Assembly (NCBI GenBank): GCA_035266845.1
Contig: DATFMP010000097.1
Coordinates: 62,001-126,000 of the forward strand
From: DATFMP01 sp035266845
Lineage (GTDB): Bacteria; SAR324; JACQKK01
Length of the DNA stretch: 64,000 nucleotides
Direction of reading: 5' to 3'
The notes under the pieces are model-generated. The model was not told where the DNA came from. It saw only the letters and a program-made list of their open reading frames with translations, and made no database searches. The translations under genes were made by a program, and so were the position numbers. Positions 1 to 8,501 of this stretch are shown piece by piece. Numbering within the stretch: the stretch's first letter is position 1; the number at the start of each line of letters is the position of its first letter.

Positions 1-2
1 GC

Positions 3-176
3 GTGGAGCTGCCGCCCCTGCGCGTCACGGTGCAGCGGGGCTGGTGGAGCATGCAGGTACACGGTGCCTTCCCAATCTCGCTGCAGACCTTCCACATCCC
101 ACGCCCGGCCCTGCTGGGCGTGCCCATCTCCGATACCGTCCGCATCTACGTGGACCTCTCGTTTGGCTCGGCCTAG
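3..176 (+). CDS. C-terminal end of an unknown protein (5' truncated by window edge)
   Basis: An open frame runs from the window edge to a TAG at 174-176 and encodes about 57 residues, including HIPRPALLGVPISDTV and ending IYVDLSFGSA. Residue composition (alternating hydrophobic and polar, several prolines) looks like genuine folded protein with beta strands rather than an antisense shadow. No family is recognised. A hairpin at 215-237 lies 39 bp after the stop and would fit as its terminator. The start and most of the protein lie outside the window, so no function is proposed. Confidence 0.5.
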   Translation: MELPPLRVTVQRGWWSMQVHGAFPISLQTFHIPRPALLGVPISDTVRIYVDLSFGSA

Positions 177-511
177 CAGAGCCACAAGGCTTGGTTTGCG
201 GGTGCGATTTTGGCCCAAGGGGGCGCTGCCCGCTTGGAATCCCTGCCACGGCGCAAGCCTCCTGTTAGACATTCGTGCAGGGGTGCGGGGGCCTCGGCTC
301 TTGCATTGGGTGGCTCGTGCTTTTCAAGCGGGCCGGCCGCTTGAAGACCTATTCCGGAACAACACCGAGTGGGTGGCTTTCGGCGTGGGGGGCTCCCGCC
401 CCGCGGGGCGAGACGGAAGCGATCGTTCGGTGGCGGGAGGCTGTGTGGAAAAGGTGCGCCGGGCGGCCCGCCCCAGGGGCAGGGGGAAGGCGGACCGCCC
501 GACGCAGGGGG
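177..511. other. Intergenic region between converging genes
   Basis: The stretch separates the truncated rightward gene from the leftward chemoreceptor. Apart from the hairpin at 215-237 I see no convincing gene: the open frames across it lack a ribosome binding site and have the Pro/Arg/Gly-rich composition typical of shadows in GC-rich DNA. Confidence 0.6.
215..237 (+). terminator. Hairpin after truncated CDS
   Basis: Arms CCAAGGGGGC and GCCCGCTTGG flank a 3-nt GCT loop, with one G-G mismatch. No T-run follows. Location between converging genes makes a terminator role plausible. Similar GGGGGC-type hairpins recur in the window. Confidence 0.45.
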
Positions 512-2284
512 CTACATTTCCTGGAAGTCCGAATCGTTCAGATCATCCAGGTGCTTGGGGAGGGTTGAGGGGTGCAGCCGCAACTCCTCGTGAATCTTGT
601 CGCGCAGCGAGCCCGCGTGGCTCTGCTGCGTGTTGTTGAGGCGGGCGCTGTGGCCATTGCCACCTGGGCGCGCCTGCACCTTGTGCTCCAGGAACTGGCG
701 CTCGGCGCGTGCATTCTCCAGGGCCTCCTGCGCGCCCCGGATACCGTTGGTGGCGCCGCCCTGCACGATGGCCATCAGATCGCGCACCATGCGTTCCAAC
801 TCCATGGACTGGGAGGACAACTCCTCGCTGGCCGCGGCGGATTGCTCCGCGTTGGCCGCGTTGGCCTGGGTCACCTTGTCCATCTGCCCCACGGCGGTGT
901 TGATCTGGTCGGCGCCGCGGGCCTGCTCGTCGCTGGCGGAGGCTACCTCGCGCACCAGGTCCGCCACCTTCTGGATGGCGTCCTTGATCTGCGTGAGGAC
1001 GGCATCCACCTCCTCGGAAACCCGCACGCCCTGGTCCGCGCGCTGCTGGGCCTCCTCGATGAGGTCGTTGGTGTTCTTGGCCGCCTCGGCGCTGCGCTGG
1101 GCCAGGTTGCGCACCTCCTCGGCGACCACGGCGAAGCCCTTGCCGGCATCGCCCGCCCGGGCCGCCTCCACTGCCGCGTTCAGGGCGAGCAGGTTGGTCT
1201 GGAAGGCGATCTCGTCAATGGTCTTGATGATGTTGGCTGTCTTGGTCGAGGCATCGCGGATGTTGGTGATGGCGCTGGACATGCGCGACATCGCCTCGGT
1301 GCCCTGACTGGTGTAGTCGCGCGCCTCGTTGGCCAGCGACTCCGCCTCCTTGGCGTGGTCCGCATTGAGCCGCGTGGTGGAGGCCATCTCCTCCAGCGTG
1401 GAGGAGGTCTCCTCCAGGCTCGCCGCCTGCTCCGAGGCGCCCTCGGCCATGGACTGGCTCGATGCCGAGACCTGTTGTGCGGCGCCGTTCACCTGGCCCG
1501 AGGAGGACGATACGCCATCGATCACCACGGCGAGCTTCTTGAGCGGCCCCCGCATGATCAGGTAGCCCAGCACCAGAGCGAGCAGCGTGATCAGCGAGGC
1601 CCACATGAGGATGTTGAGCACCGCCCGATTGGTATCCGCGCGCACAGTGGCCAGTTGGGACGTGATCACGAAGGCACCCTTGAGGTCGCCGTCGTGCATG
1701 TTCTCCATTTTGTAGCCGAGGATGTCCTTGCCATTGCCCCAGGGGCTGTGGGCCTCGCTGCCGTGGCAGGTGAGGCAGCCCTGTTGCTCGGACAGCCGCA
1801 CGGGCCGCACCACGCGCACGACGCCCGCGCTGGAATCCGTCTCGTCGATCTCCTTCAGCGTCGAATCGTCGGCGAAGCGCTTCAGCCAAGTCACCTCCTC
1901 GCCTACCGCCCGATTGTCCTTGTTGCGCGGATTGTTGGCGATGATGCGGAACTGATAATGCTCCGCCTCCGCATTGCGGCCGCCGAGCCTGAACGAGGCG
2001 AAGATCGGCACGCTGGTGAGGATCTTCTCCTTCTGCTCCTTGGGCACGTTGCCGTCCGGATACTTCAGGCGGGTCTCCTCGATCAACGGCTTCATGAAAC
2101 CCATGGACGCGATGTAGTCACGCCCCACCTCCAGCCGGGACAGGATCGCCTGGGACTTTGAAATCAGGTCCTGATCGCCCAGCTTCTCGATGCGCATCTT
2201 GGCCACCAGGACCGCCGCACCCGTGCAGATTACGCACGCGATGAAGATGGTGATCAGCACGCGATTGCGAAAACTCAGCTTCAT
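512..2284 (-). CDS. Methyl-accepting chemotaxis protein with periplasmic CxxCH heme motif
   Basis: Chemoreceptor of 590 aa. An N-terminal membrane helix (about residues 6-28) is followed by a periplasmic sensor region of about 180 residues. A second helix near 222-242 leads to the cytoplasmic signalling rod, with the universal MCP hairpin core (EIAFQTNLLALNAAVEAA) about two thirds along. The sensor contains CLTCH (residues 170-174, bases 1763-1777), a c-type heme attachment motif; this layout resembles the DUF3365/Tll0287-like sensor family. Heme attachment would let it sense redox state or a gas ligand (inference). The ATG at 2284 is chosen over a start nine codons upstream because GGGAG sits 7 nt before it. 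The C-terminus ends DSDFQEM, with no classical CheR-binding pentapeptide seen. Confidence 0.88.
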   Translation of the reverse strand: MKLSFRNRVLITIFIACVICTGAAVLVAKMRIEKLGDQDLISKSQAILSRLEVGRDYIASMGFMKPLIEETRLKYPDGNVPKEQKEKILTSVPIFASFRLGGRNAEAEHYQFRIIANNPRNKDNRAVGEEVTWLKRFADDSTLKEIDETDSSAGVVRVVRPVRLSEQQGCLTCHGSEAHSPWGNGKDILGYKMENMHDGDLKGAFVITSQLATVRADTNRAVLNILMWASLITLLALVLGYLIMRGPLKKLAVVIDGVSSSSGQVNGAAQQVSASSQSMAEGASEQAASLEETSSTLEEMASTTRLNADHAKEAESLANEARDYTSQGTEAMSRMSSAITNIRDASTKTANIIKTIDEIAFQTNLLALNAAVEAARAGDAGKGFAVVAEEVRNLAQRSAEAAKNTNDLIEEAQQRADQGVRVSEEVDAVLTQIKDAIQKVADLVREVASASDEQARGADQINTAVGQMDKVTQANAANAEQSAAASEELSSQSMELERMVRDLMAIVQGGATNGIRGAQEALENARAERQFLEHKVQARPGGNGHSARLNNTQQSHAGSLRDKIHEELRLHPSTLPKHLDDLNDSDFQEM

Positions 2285-2660
2285 TTCTGCACTCCCGCTG
2301 TCGTCACGCACCGGGCAGCCCCCGGCAGCTAGGATCCGCCGTCCGGCGATCCTTATTTACGTTGATTAACGACTATCCAAGGATGCGGGTTCCACTTTGG
2401 GGTCCACACGAGGCAATGCGCGGTCTTGCGATATGCGTATCGGGAACCTGTATTTACTCGTGTAAACACGCCGGAAGAGATCGCCGTTTGTTGCGACAGA
2501 AAATCGGCTACCATCCCTGATTTCCGGTGTATTTTTCGAAATCTGTAGAAATGACTTCTTGACAGAACCTGGAGCAGAAAAATTCGTCCAAGTAAATGTG
2601 GGGGATTCTGAAGTATTTTGGCGTGGGTCGTCGGAGGTTTCTTTTTAAGGAGAGATAGCC
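2285..2660. other. Divergent promoter region between chemoreceptor and 60-aa ORF
   Basis: This AT-richer stretch lies between divergently read genes, so promoters for both should be here. It holds a perfect short inverted repeat TTTAC-TCGT-GTAAA at 2453-2466 and a TTGACA at 2559-2564 that has no good -10 at normal spacing. I see no gene in it. Confidence 0.5.
2453..2466. repeat. Short inverted repeat TTTAC-N4-GTAAA, possible operator
   Basis: Perfect 5-bp arms with a 4-bp spacer in an intergenic region upstream of the heme chemoreceptor (start 2284) and of the 60-aa ORF (start 2661). The geometry matches a CRP/FNR-type dyad, but the half-site TTTAC differs from the TTGAC of the other five boxes in the window. 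It may be chance. Confidence 0.3.
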
Positions 2661-2843
2661 ATGGACCGCCATCAAGACCAGGACGTCGGGAGGAGCGTGG
2701 CCCAAGCCATTCGCGAGCGTATCCTCACGCTGGAGGAGGAACTGGAGCACTGGCGTGCCATGCTGGAGCAGTGCGAGCAGCAATCCCCCGCCACGGACAA
2801 TCACCACGATGATGGGAGGGCGCTCCAGCAAGCCCTGGGGTAA
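2661..2843 (+). CDS. Small acidic hypothetical protein (60 aa)
   Basis: A 60-residue protein starts MDRHQDQDVG. Its centre (residues about 15-43, with repeated leucine and glutamate and the stretch LTLEEELEHWRAML) looks like one amphipathic helix that could form a coiled coil. No membrane segment, cysteine pair beyond a single Cys, or known family is recognised. A near-perfect AAGGAGAG ribosome binding site lies 6 nt upstream of ATG, and a strong hairpin (2855-2885) follows the stop closely, so it looks like a real, independently transcribed gene. Function unknown. Confidence 0.65.
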   Translation: MDRHQDQDVGRSVAQAIRERILTLEEELEHWRAMLEQCEQQSPATDNHHDDGRALQQALG

Positions 2844-2854
2844 TAAGCGGTCGT

Positions 2855-2885
2855 GCCCTTCGCTCACGCAAGGTGAGCGAAGGGC
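2855..2885 (+). terminator. Strong hairpin after the 60-aa gene
   Basis: A 13-bp perfect stem (GCCCTTCGCTCAC paired with GTGAGCGAAGGGC) closes a 5-nt GCAAG loop, 11 nt after the stop codon. No T-tract follows, but stem strength and location support a terminator. Confidence 0.7.
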
Positions 2886-3059
2886 GCTCCACGACCCACG
2901 CCTTCAGGGCGCCGGGCGGCCGTCATGAGCCTGCGCGGATGGCGTGTGCGGCCTTGGACGTGTAGGCCGGGATAGGCGGTGACGAAGCGGGCAGCGTGGC
3001 CAGGGAGGCCGCGTGCACCCGTCGTGTCACCGCCGGACGCTGGCCCAGGCGGGCCGCGC

Positions 3060-4952
3060 CTACAGCTCGATCTGGCTGCCGATCTCGAGGATCTGCTTGG
3101 GTGGGAGGCGGAAGTAGCTGCTGACGCCCGCGGCGTTGCGGGCCATGGCCGAGTAGAGCTTCTCACGCCACAGGGCCATGCCCACGAGGTGCCGCGTGGG
3201 CAGGAGCGTCTCGCGGCCCAGCACATACACCAGCTCGTGGGGCCGCAGGTCCACCCCGCGGTCGCGGCAGATCAGCAGGGCCGCCGGCACATTGGGTTGC
3301 TGCATGAAGCCGTAGCGCAGCACCACCCGGTAGAACTCCGAGCCCATATGCTCAAAGTGCAGGCGCTCGCTGATGGGCAGGTACGGTCGGCGCTCGGAGA
3401 CCACGGTCACGATCAGGTTGCGCTCGTGCAGCACACGGTTGAAGCGGAAGTTCCGCAGCAGTGCATGGGGGATCCCCGCCGCCTGGCTGTGCAGGTAAAC
3501 CGCTGTGCCGGGCGCGCGGGAAAGTGAAGCGGCCTCGACCTCCTGGAAGAAGCGCCCGAAAGTCATGCCCTCCTCACGCAGGCGGTCGGCGAAGATCTCG
3601 TTGCCGCGGCGCCAGGTGGACATGATCACCAACGCCAGCAGCCCCACCACCAGCGGAAACCAGCCGCCCTCGGGCAGCTTGGTGTAGGTGGCGCCGAAGA
3701 AGGCCAGATCCACGCACAGCAGCACCAGCGTGACGGACCCCGCCAGCAGGGCCTGCCACTCCCACACGCGCAGCATGACCAGGAAGGCCAGCACCGTGGT
3801 GATGGTCATCGTGGTGATCACGCCCACGCCATAGGCCGCGGAAAGGTTGCCCGAGGTCTGGAAGCCGAGCACCAGCCCGATGCAGCACACCAGCATGACC
3901 CAGTTCACCACGGGCACGTAGATCTGCCCGAAGGCGTCCTCGGATGTGTGCTGGATGCGCACGGCAGGAAGGTAGCGCAACTGCACGGCCTGCATCGTTA
4001 GCGAGAACGCCCCAGTAATCACGGCCTGGGAGGCGATCACCGTGGCCACCGTGGCCAGGATCACCATGGGATAGAGCGCCCAGCCGGGCACCATGTGGTA
4101 AAACGGATGCTCCACGTACTGCGGGTGGCTGATCAGCAGCGCCCCTTGCCCGAAGTAGTTGCACAGCAGGGCCGGCAGCACGAAGGAGAACCACGCCAGC
4201 CGGATGGGCGTCTTGCCGAAGTGCCCGATATCCGCATAGAGCGCCTCCCCGCCGGTCACCACCAGGAACACCACGCCCAGGATCAGGAAGCCTTGCCAGC
4301 GGTCCAGTTCGAAGAAGTCTACCGCGTAGAGCGGGTCCACGGCCCGCAGCACAATGGGTGCTTCCGCAATGTGGCCCAGCCCCAGCACGGCCAGCACCGT
4401 GAACCAGACCAGCATCACCGGCCCGAACACGGCCGCCACGCCCGCCGTCCCGCGTGACTGAATATAGAACAGAGCGATCAGGATGACGGTCGTGAGGGGA
4501 ATCACGTAGGCCGCCATGTGCGGCGCCGCCACCTCCAGCCCCTCCACGGCGCTCAGCACGGAGATGGCCGGAGTGATCATGCCGTCGCCGTACAGCAGCG
4601 CCGCGCCGAACACACCCACCAACGCCACCACGGTCGTCCAGCGGCTGAGGCGGTGACCGTTTCCCGGCACCAGCAGCGCCGTGATCGCCAGGATGCCGCC
4701 CTCGCCGTTGTTGTCCGCCCGCATGATCAGCAGCAGGTACTTCAGCGAGATGACGATGATCAGGGACCAGAAGATCAGCGAGAGCACGCCCAGCACGTTG
4801 GTCACGTTGAGCGCCACCTCGGGCGTGCCGTTGAAGCACTGCCGGATGGCGTAGAGCGGGCTGGTGCCGATATCGCCGTACACCACGCCCAACGCGCCCA
4901 GCGTGAGCACGAGCGTCTTGCTGCGGGAGCCGGCTTGTTCGGAGGATTCCAT
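3060..4952 (-). CDS. kup: Low-affinity potassium uptake protein Kup (KUP/HAK/KT family)
   Basis: Inner-membrane K+/H+ symporter. The 630-aa length matches E. coli Kup (622 aa). The N-terminus carries the family signature (LGALGVVYGDIGTSPLYA), followed by about twelve hydrophobic helices and a soluble C-terminal domain of about 170 residues. The residues around DNNGEGG after helix 2 and YGDGMITPAISVLSAVEGL are typical of the family. I chose the ATG at 4952 (MESSEQAG) rather than the longer TTG-started form at 5012 because the extra residues are not hydrophobic and do not align with the family start; the ribosome binding site is weak in both cases. It is monocistronic and divergent from the Ni/Co-type transporter. 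Confidence 0.95.
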   Translation of the reverse strand: MESSEQAGSRSKTLVLTLGALGVVYGDIGTSPLYAIRQCFNGTPEVALNVTNVLGVLSLIFWSLIIVISLKYLLLIMRADNNGEGGILAITALLVPGNGHRLSRWTTVVALVGVFGAALLYGDGMITPAISVLSAVEGLEVAAPHMAAYVIPLTTVILIALFYIQSRGTAGVAAVFGPVMLVWFTVLAVLGLGHIAEAPIVLRAVDPLYAVDFFELDRWQGFLILGVVFLVVTGGEALYADIGHFGKTPIRLAWFSFVLPALLCNYFGQGALLISHPQYVEHPFYHMVPGWALYPMVILATVATVIASQAVITGAFSLTMQAVQLRYLPAVRIQHTSEDAFGQIYVPVVNWVMLVCCIGLVLGFQTSGNLSAAYGVGVITTMTITTVLAFLVMLRVWEWQALLAGSVTLVLLCVDLAFFGATYTKLPEGGWFPLVVGLLALVIMSTWRRGNEIFADRLREEGMTFGRFFQEVEAASLSRAPGTAVYLHSQAAGIPHALLRNFRFNRVLHERNLIVTVVSERRPYLPISERLHFEHMGSEFYRVVLRYGFMQQPNVPAALLICRDRGVDLRPHELVYVLGRETLLPTRHLVGMALWREKLYSAMARNAAGVSSYFRLPPKQILEIGSQIEL

Positions 4953-5028
4953 CGGTGCGAATGCGGGGTCACTGCGAGGCGGGCCACAGCGGCTATACCT
5001 AACCTCAACCAATTACGCGCTGCGGCGC

Positions 5029-5057
5029 CGGAGAGCAAGCGAAAGCTTGCGGCTCCG
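5029..5057 (+). other. GNRA-type hairpin in the leader of the Ni/Co transporter gene
   Basis: On the plus strand GCAAGC-GAAA-GCTTGC forms a 6-bp stem with a GAAA tetraloop. It is extended by CGGAG/CTCCG beyond a small internal bulge. It lies about 125 nt before the transporter ATG at 5183. It could be a leader RNA element or a chance palindrome. No cobalamin or NiCo riboswitch core is recognisable. Confidence 0.35.
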
Positions 5058-5182
5058 CTCCGCGGGCGCGGCTTGCCAAGCCGGGGCGCAGCCCGGTACG
5101 ATCGGGCGTTGGTATTTGCGCGCAGGCGCGGCCGCGCGACCGCCCGCCGAGCGTCTCCCCCCGTGGCCCAGGTGTCGCCCCC

Positions 5183-5854
5183 ATGTTGCCGATTCTGCTC
5201 ACGGGCCTGCTGGCCGGGCTGGTTCACGTGCTGTCGGGCCCCGATCATCTGGCGGCCGTGGCGCCGCTGGCCCTGCAGCACTCGCGGCGACGCTGGCTGG
5301 TGGGTGTCCTGTGGGGTGGTGGCCACACAGCCGCCATATTTGCGGTGGCGGCCCTGTCGTTGATGCTTCGCGCTCTGCTCCCACTGAATGAGCTTTCGTC
5401 CTGGAGCGACCGGCTGGTGGGCATGGCGCTGATCGCCATCGGCGTGTGGGGCTTGCGCCAAGCCTTCCGGCAGAACCTGCACGTGCACCGGCACGTGCAC
5501 GATGGCCTCGCCCACTCCCACATCCACTTCCACCCGCATGCCGACGCGCACGAGGCGCCGCGCGCTCATGCGCACACGCACGTCTCCTTCGCCATGGGCA
5601 CGCTGCACGGGCTGGCCGGCAGCGCGTACGTGCTGGGCGTATTGCCTGCCCTGACGCTGCCGAATCTGGGCGGCTCGCTGGTATACCTGAGCGGCTTCGG
5701 CATAGGCTCCATCGCGGCCATGGGCGCCGTGGCGTGGCTGCTGGGCGCCTCGCTGGAGCGGATGGAGCGCGCCGGTCTGCGCCCCTATCGCCTGCTGCTG
5801 ACCACCTGCTCCGGCGCCGCCATCGTCATCGGCGCCGTGTGGCTGGTGTTCTGA
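5183..5854 (+). CDS. NicO/UreH-like nickel or cobalt transporter with His-rich loop
   Basis: Membrane protein of 223 aa, with an HVLSGPDH motif in helix 1 (residues 15-22), about six predicted helices, and a cytoplasmic or periplasmic loop (residues 100-133) with 13 histidines. The HX5DH pattern and the His-rich loop are hallmarks of the NiCoT/NicO/UreH group of nickel and cobalt transporters. Direction (uptake or RcnA-like efflux) cannot be decided here. A Ni-dependent LarA-family enzyme is encoded at 20284-21570, which would need nickel, but linkage is loose. Start ATG follows a GC-rich leader with no strong ribosome binding site. It converges on the next gene 44 bp later. Confidence 0.78.
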   Translation: MLPILLTGLLAGLVHVLSGPDHLAAVAPLALQHSRRRWLVGVLWGGGHTAAIFAVAALSLMLRALLPLNELSSWSDRLVGMALIAIGVWGLRQAFRQNLHVHRHVHDGLAHSHIHFHPHADAHEAPRAHAHTHVSFAMGTLHGLAGSAYVLGVLPALTLPNLGGSLVYLSGFGIGSIAAMGAVAWLLGASLERMERAGLRPYRLLLTTCSGAAIVIGAVWLVF

Positions 5855-5898
5855 GTCTCGGCCGCGCAGCACTCCCTCCCCTCGCCATCGCAAGGCCC

Positions 5899-6609
5899 TC
5901 ACGGCGCAGCACCTGCCGGCCCGCCACGCACGGCCCGCCAAATGCGGCGCACGCCCCAGCTCGCGATGCCCAGCACCAACGCGGGCAGCAGCATCAGACC
6001 CAGCGCGTAAACCACGCTCAGATAAAGTTGCGTCACATAGAGCCACAGACCGCCCACGGCCACGAACACGAGCAGGAACGCCTGCCGGTCGGTGAGTCCG
6101 ATCAGCGCGGGCCGCACCAGGAACCAGATCACCCAGGTGCCTGCGAAGAGCACGATCACACCCAGGTAGTCCAGGATGCGCAGGATGGTGGCCCAGCTCT
6201 CCCGCACGTAGTCGCCCAACTCGCCATAGAACTGCGGGGCGTGGAAGAGCCAGCCGCTGATCCAGCCGGTCAGTCCGAACACGCGCCGGGCATAGACGCC
6301 GGACGTGGCGGTGTGGCCATCCCAGCCGGTGTCCGCACCCGGCGCCCCATAGCGTGTGACGCGCACCAGCGCGCCATTGGGGGCCCGCAGCAGGTAGGAG
6401 ACCTCCACCACCCGGTACCCGGCATAGGGCGCCGGCGGCACCACGGTGTCGCGGGTCGCAGCGCCGGTGCCCGCCGCAGCAGCAGGGGGCGCGGGTTGCG
6501 CGGCGGCGGCCGGCAAAGCGAGTCCGGCCACCAAGCCGAGCAGCAGGCAGAGCGTGAGCGACAGGGACCTGCGGTGCGACGGGCGGCGTGGCGAGGGTTC
6601 GCGAATCAT
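5899..6609 (-). CDS. Hypothetical membrane protein with signal peptide and three C-terminal helices
   Basis: Unrecognised protein of 236 aa. Residues about 16-38 form a signal peptide-like helix ending in an Ala-rich stretch, followed by an Ala/Pro-rich linker. An exported segment of about 80 residues comes next (PYAGYRVVEVSYLL, VRVTRYGAPGADTGWDG), then three hydrophobic helices near 140-160, 172-190 and 195-217. The ATG at 6609 is chosen because CTGGAGG lies just upstream; the longer open frame adds an Arg/Pro-rich tail without support. It is divergent from the cyclase-family gene. No function is proposed. Confidence 0.6.
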   Translation of the reverse strand: MIREPSPRRPSHRRSLSLTLCLLLGLVAGLALPAAAAQPAPPAAAAGTGAATRDTVVPPAPYAGYRVVEVSYLLRAPNGALVRVTRYGAPGADTGWDGHTATSGVYARRVFGLTGWISGWLFHAPQFYGELGDYVRESWATILRILDYLGVIVLFAGTWVIWFLVRPALIGLTDRQAFLLVFVAVGGLWLYVTQLYLSVVYALGLMLLPALVLGIASWGVRRIWRAVRGGPAGAAP

Positions 6610-6809
6610 GGGGCCTCCAGGACGGGCGGTTGGCACGGGCATCTGGCCCCGATTGTGCCCCGCAGCCGGGAGCGGGGGCAATCGCCGCATGCGGCTTGAC
6701 CGGCCGGCATTTCTGCCGGCATCCCGCGCGGTCCCGATCCGTGCTAAGCAGCGGGGAGCAATGGCCGTGCGCCGGCCGCCTCCCCCTGGCACCCGTCACG
6801 CGGAGTCCC

Positions 6810-7490
6810 ATGAACGCACCGCAGATCATCGACCTGACCTACACCGTCGCGCCGCACTTCCGCTGGAAGGTGGAGCGGGACCGTGTGGAGCGCATGGAGG
6901 ACGGCGCCGCCTTCCAGGTGACGCGCTTCTCCATGGCCGTACACGGCTTCACGCACATCGACTCGCCGCGCCACATGGTGCCCGACGGCCCCACCACGGA
7001 CGACGTGCGCCTGGAGCAGTTGGTCGGCGAGGCCAAGCTGGTCGATCTCACCGGCATCGCCCCGGAGACAGCCATTACCCCGGCGCACCTGGCCCCCAAG
7101 GCCGCGCACGTGGAGCGAGGTGACATCGTGCTGCTGCGTGCCGCGTGGGATACGGTGCAGCGGCTGGACACGCCCGAGTTCTGGACGGCCTCGCCCTACA
7201 TGACGCGCGAGGCGTGTGAGTGGCTGCTGGAGCGGCAGGTGCGCGCCGTGGGCTACGACTTTCCCCAGGACTATCCGATCCGGCTGCTGCTGAGCGGCGA
7301 AAAGCGGGGCATCGAGGAGTTCGTCACCCATGACGTGCTGCTGCGCAACGGGGTGATCATGATCGAGTACCTCTGCAACCTGCACCGCATCCCGGGCGAC
7401 CGCACGCCGTTCCTCGCGCTGCCCCTGAAGATCCCCGACTCGGACGGCGCACCGGCCCGCGCCATCGCCCTGCCGGGCGCACGGCTGTGA
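6810..7490 (+). CDS. Cyclase/kynurenine formamidase-like metal-dependent hydrolase
   Basis: Cytosolic hydrolase of 226 aa in the cyclase family (PF04199), which includes kynurenine formamidase, isatin hydrolase and bacterial arylformamidases. The metal-binding pattern is visible as HGFTHIDSPRH near residues 45-55, with a further conserved His in the C-terminal half (THDVLL). The substrate cannot be assigned: no other tryptophan-degradation (kyn) gene is adjacent. The ATG at 6810 begins MNAPQIIDLTYTV, a typical family N-terminus, and is preceded by CGGAGT. It ends facing the aldolase-like gene with a bidirectional hairpin between them. Confidence 0.82.
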   Translation: MNAPQIIDLTYTVAPHFRWKVERDRVERMEDGAAFQVTRFSMAVHGFTHIDSPRHMVPDGPTTDDVRLEQLVGEAKLVDLTGIAPETAITPAHLAPKAAHVERGDIVLLRAAWDTVQRLDTPEFWTASPYMTREACEWLLERQVRAVGYDFPQDYPIRLLLSGEKRGIEEFVTHDVLLRNGVIMIEYLCNLHRIPGDRTPFLALPLKIPDSDGAPARAIALPGARL

Positions 7491-7518
7491 CGTAAACGAA
7501 GAACTGCGAAAGGCGGAA

Positions 7519-7537
7519 GTGGGGGCAAAGCCCCCAC
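7519..7537. terminator. Bidirectional hairpin between converging genes
   Basis: GTGGGGGC-AAA-GCCCCCAC forms an 8-bp perfect stem with a 3-nt loop between the stops at 7490 (+) and 7563 (-). Confidence 0.6.
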
Positions 7538-7562
7538 CCATCGTCGGCGTGTCGGGAGGACG

Positions 7563-8501
7563 TTAGTCCGCGGCGCCCTTTTGCACCTTGGGCAGGCCGG
7601 GCATGGCGAAGTTGCGCTCGGCCAGGCCGTCCAGCAGCTTGGTGGATAGCTCGGCGGTCAGTTCCACCAGCGGGGGCCGCAGGCGCGCCCAGCCGGCATC
7701 ACCGGAGTAGTGCGCCACGATCTGCTTGAGGGAGGGAATCATCGGGAATTGCTGGATGAACTTGCGCGTGGCGGCCACATCGGCCTGCATCCGGTCCGCC
7801 TCGGACGATTCCCAGTTGGCGTACAGCTGGTGGATGGGGCCCGGGTTCACGTTGGCCGTGGCGGAGATGCAGCCCACGCCGCCATTGCGCATGTTGTCCA
7901 GCAGCATCAGCTCCTGGCCCGCGAACACGCCGAAGCCCGGGAAGGCATCCAGCATGGCCTTGGTGTTGTTCCAGTCGCCGGAGGAATCCTTCACGCCCGC
8001 CACGATGCCGGGGTAGGCCTTCAGCAGCCGGTCGATCAGCCCCAGCGTGATCGGCACCTGGGACACCGGCGGGATGTGGTACAGGTAGATGCGCAGCCGG
8101 TCATCCCCCACCCGCTCGATCACCTCGGCGAAGTTGCGGAACAACCCCTCGTCGCTCACGCCCTTGTAGTAGAACGGCGGCAGCATCAGCGCCCCGCCGC
8201 AGCCCAGCTCCACCGCGCGCTTGGTCAGGCGCACCGAATCGCTGAGCGCGCAGGCGCCCGTGCCGGGCATCATGCGTTTGGGGTCCAGCCCCGCCTCCAC
8301 CAGCATGTCCAGCAGCATCAGCTTCTCGTCCACTGACAGCGAGTTCGCCTCGCTGTTGGTGCCGAAGACAGCCAGTCCCACGTTCTGTGAGAGCAGCCAG
8401 CGGCACTGGGCGATGAGGCGGTTGGCGTCCGGGGTGAGGTCCGCCTTGAAGGGCGTGATCACGGGCGAGAGCACGCCGCGCATTTGGGTGGTTTCGGTCA
8501 T
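7563..8501 (-). CDS. DHDPS/N-acetylneuraminate lyase family aldolase
   Basis: Class I aldolase-type TIM-barrel enzyme of 312 aa. The Schiff-base lysine lies in GVKDSSGDW and the catalytic tyrosine in YLYHIP. The usual DHDPS TT pair is GTNSEAN here, closer to N-acetylneuraminate lyase, KDG or trans-o-hydroxybenzylidenepyruvate-type members than to biosynthetic DapA. Together with the upstream LigI-like lactonase and epimerase it suggests a sugar-acid or aromatic-derived keto-acid route (inference). The ATG at 8501 has GGGAG 7 nt upstream. It is the last gene of the leftward cluster, 263 bp after the HIT gene, so it may have its own promoter. Confidence 0.85.
   Translation of the reverse strand: MTETTQMRGVLSPVITPFKADLTPDANRLIAQCRWLLSQNVGLAVFGTNSEANSLSVDEKLMLLDMLVEAGLDPKRMMPGTGACALSDSVRLTKRAVELGCGGALMLPPFYYKGVSDEGLFRNFAEVIERVGDDRLRIYLYHIPPVSQVPITLGLIDRLLKAYPGIVAGVKDSSGDWNNTKAMLDAFPGFGVFAGQELMLLDNMRNGGVGCISATANVNPGPIHQLYANWESSEADRMQADVAATRKFIQQFPMIPSLKQIVAHYSGDAGWARLRPPLVELTAELSTKLLDGLAERNFAMPGLPKVQKGAAD

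Noticed and set aside
572..2161. 529-aa open frame opposite the first chemoreceptor
   Set aside because: His/Leu/Arg-rich antisense shadow of a clear MCP gene, with no ribosome binding site.
5013..5182. Cobalamin or NiCo riboswitch before the metal transporter
   Set aside because: No conserved B12 box or riboswitch core could be found; only a simple hairpin.
4802..6829. 675-aa leftward open frame across kup, the Ni/Co transporter and an intergenic region
   Set aside because: Composition is Arg/His/Gly-rich and it overlaps three better-supported genes; a product of high GC.
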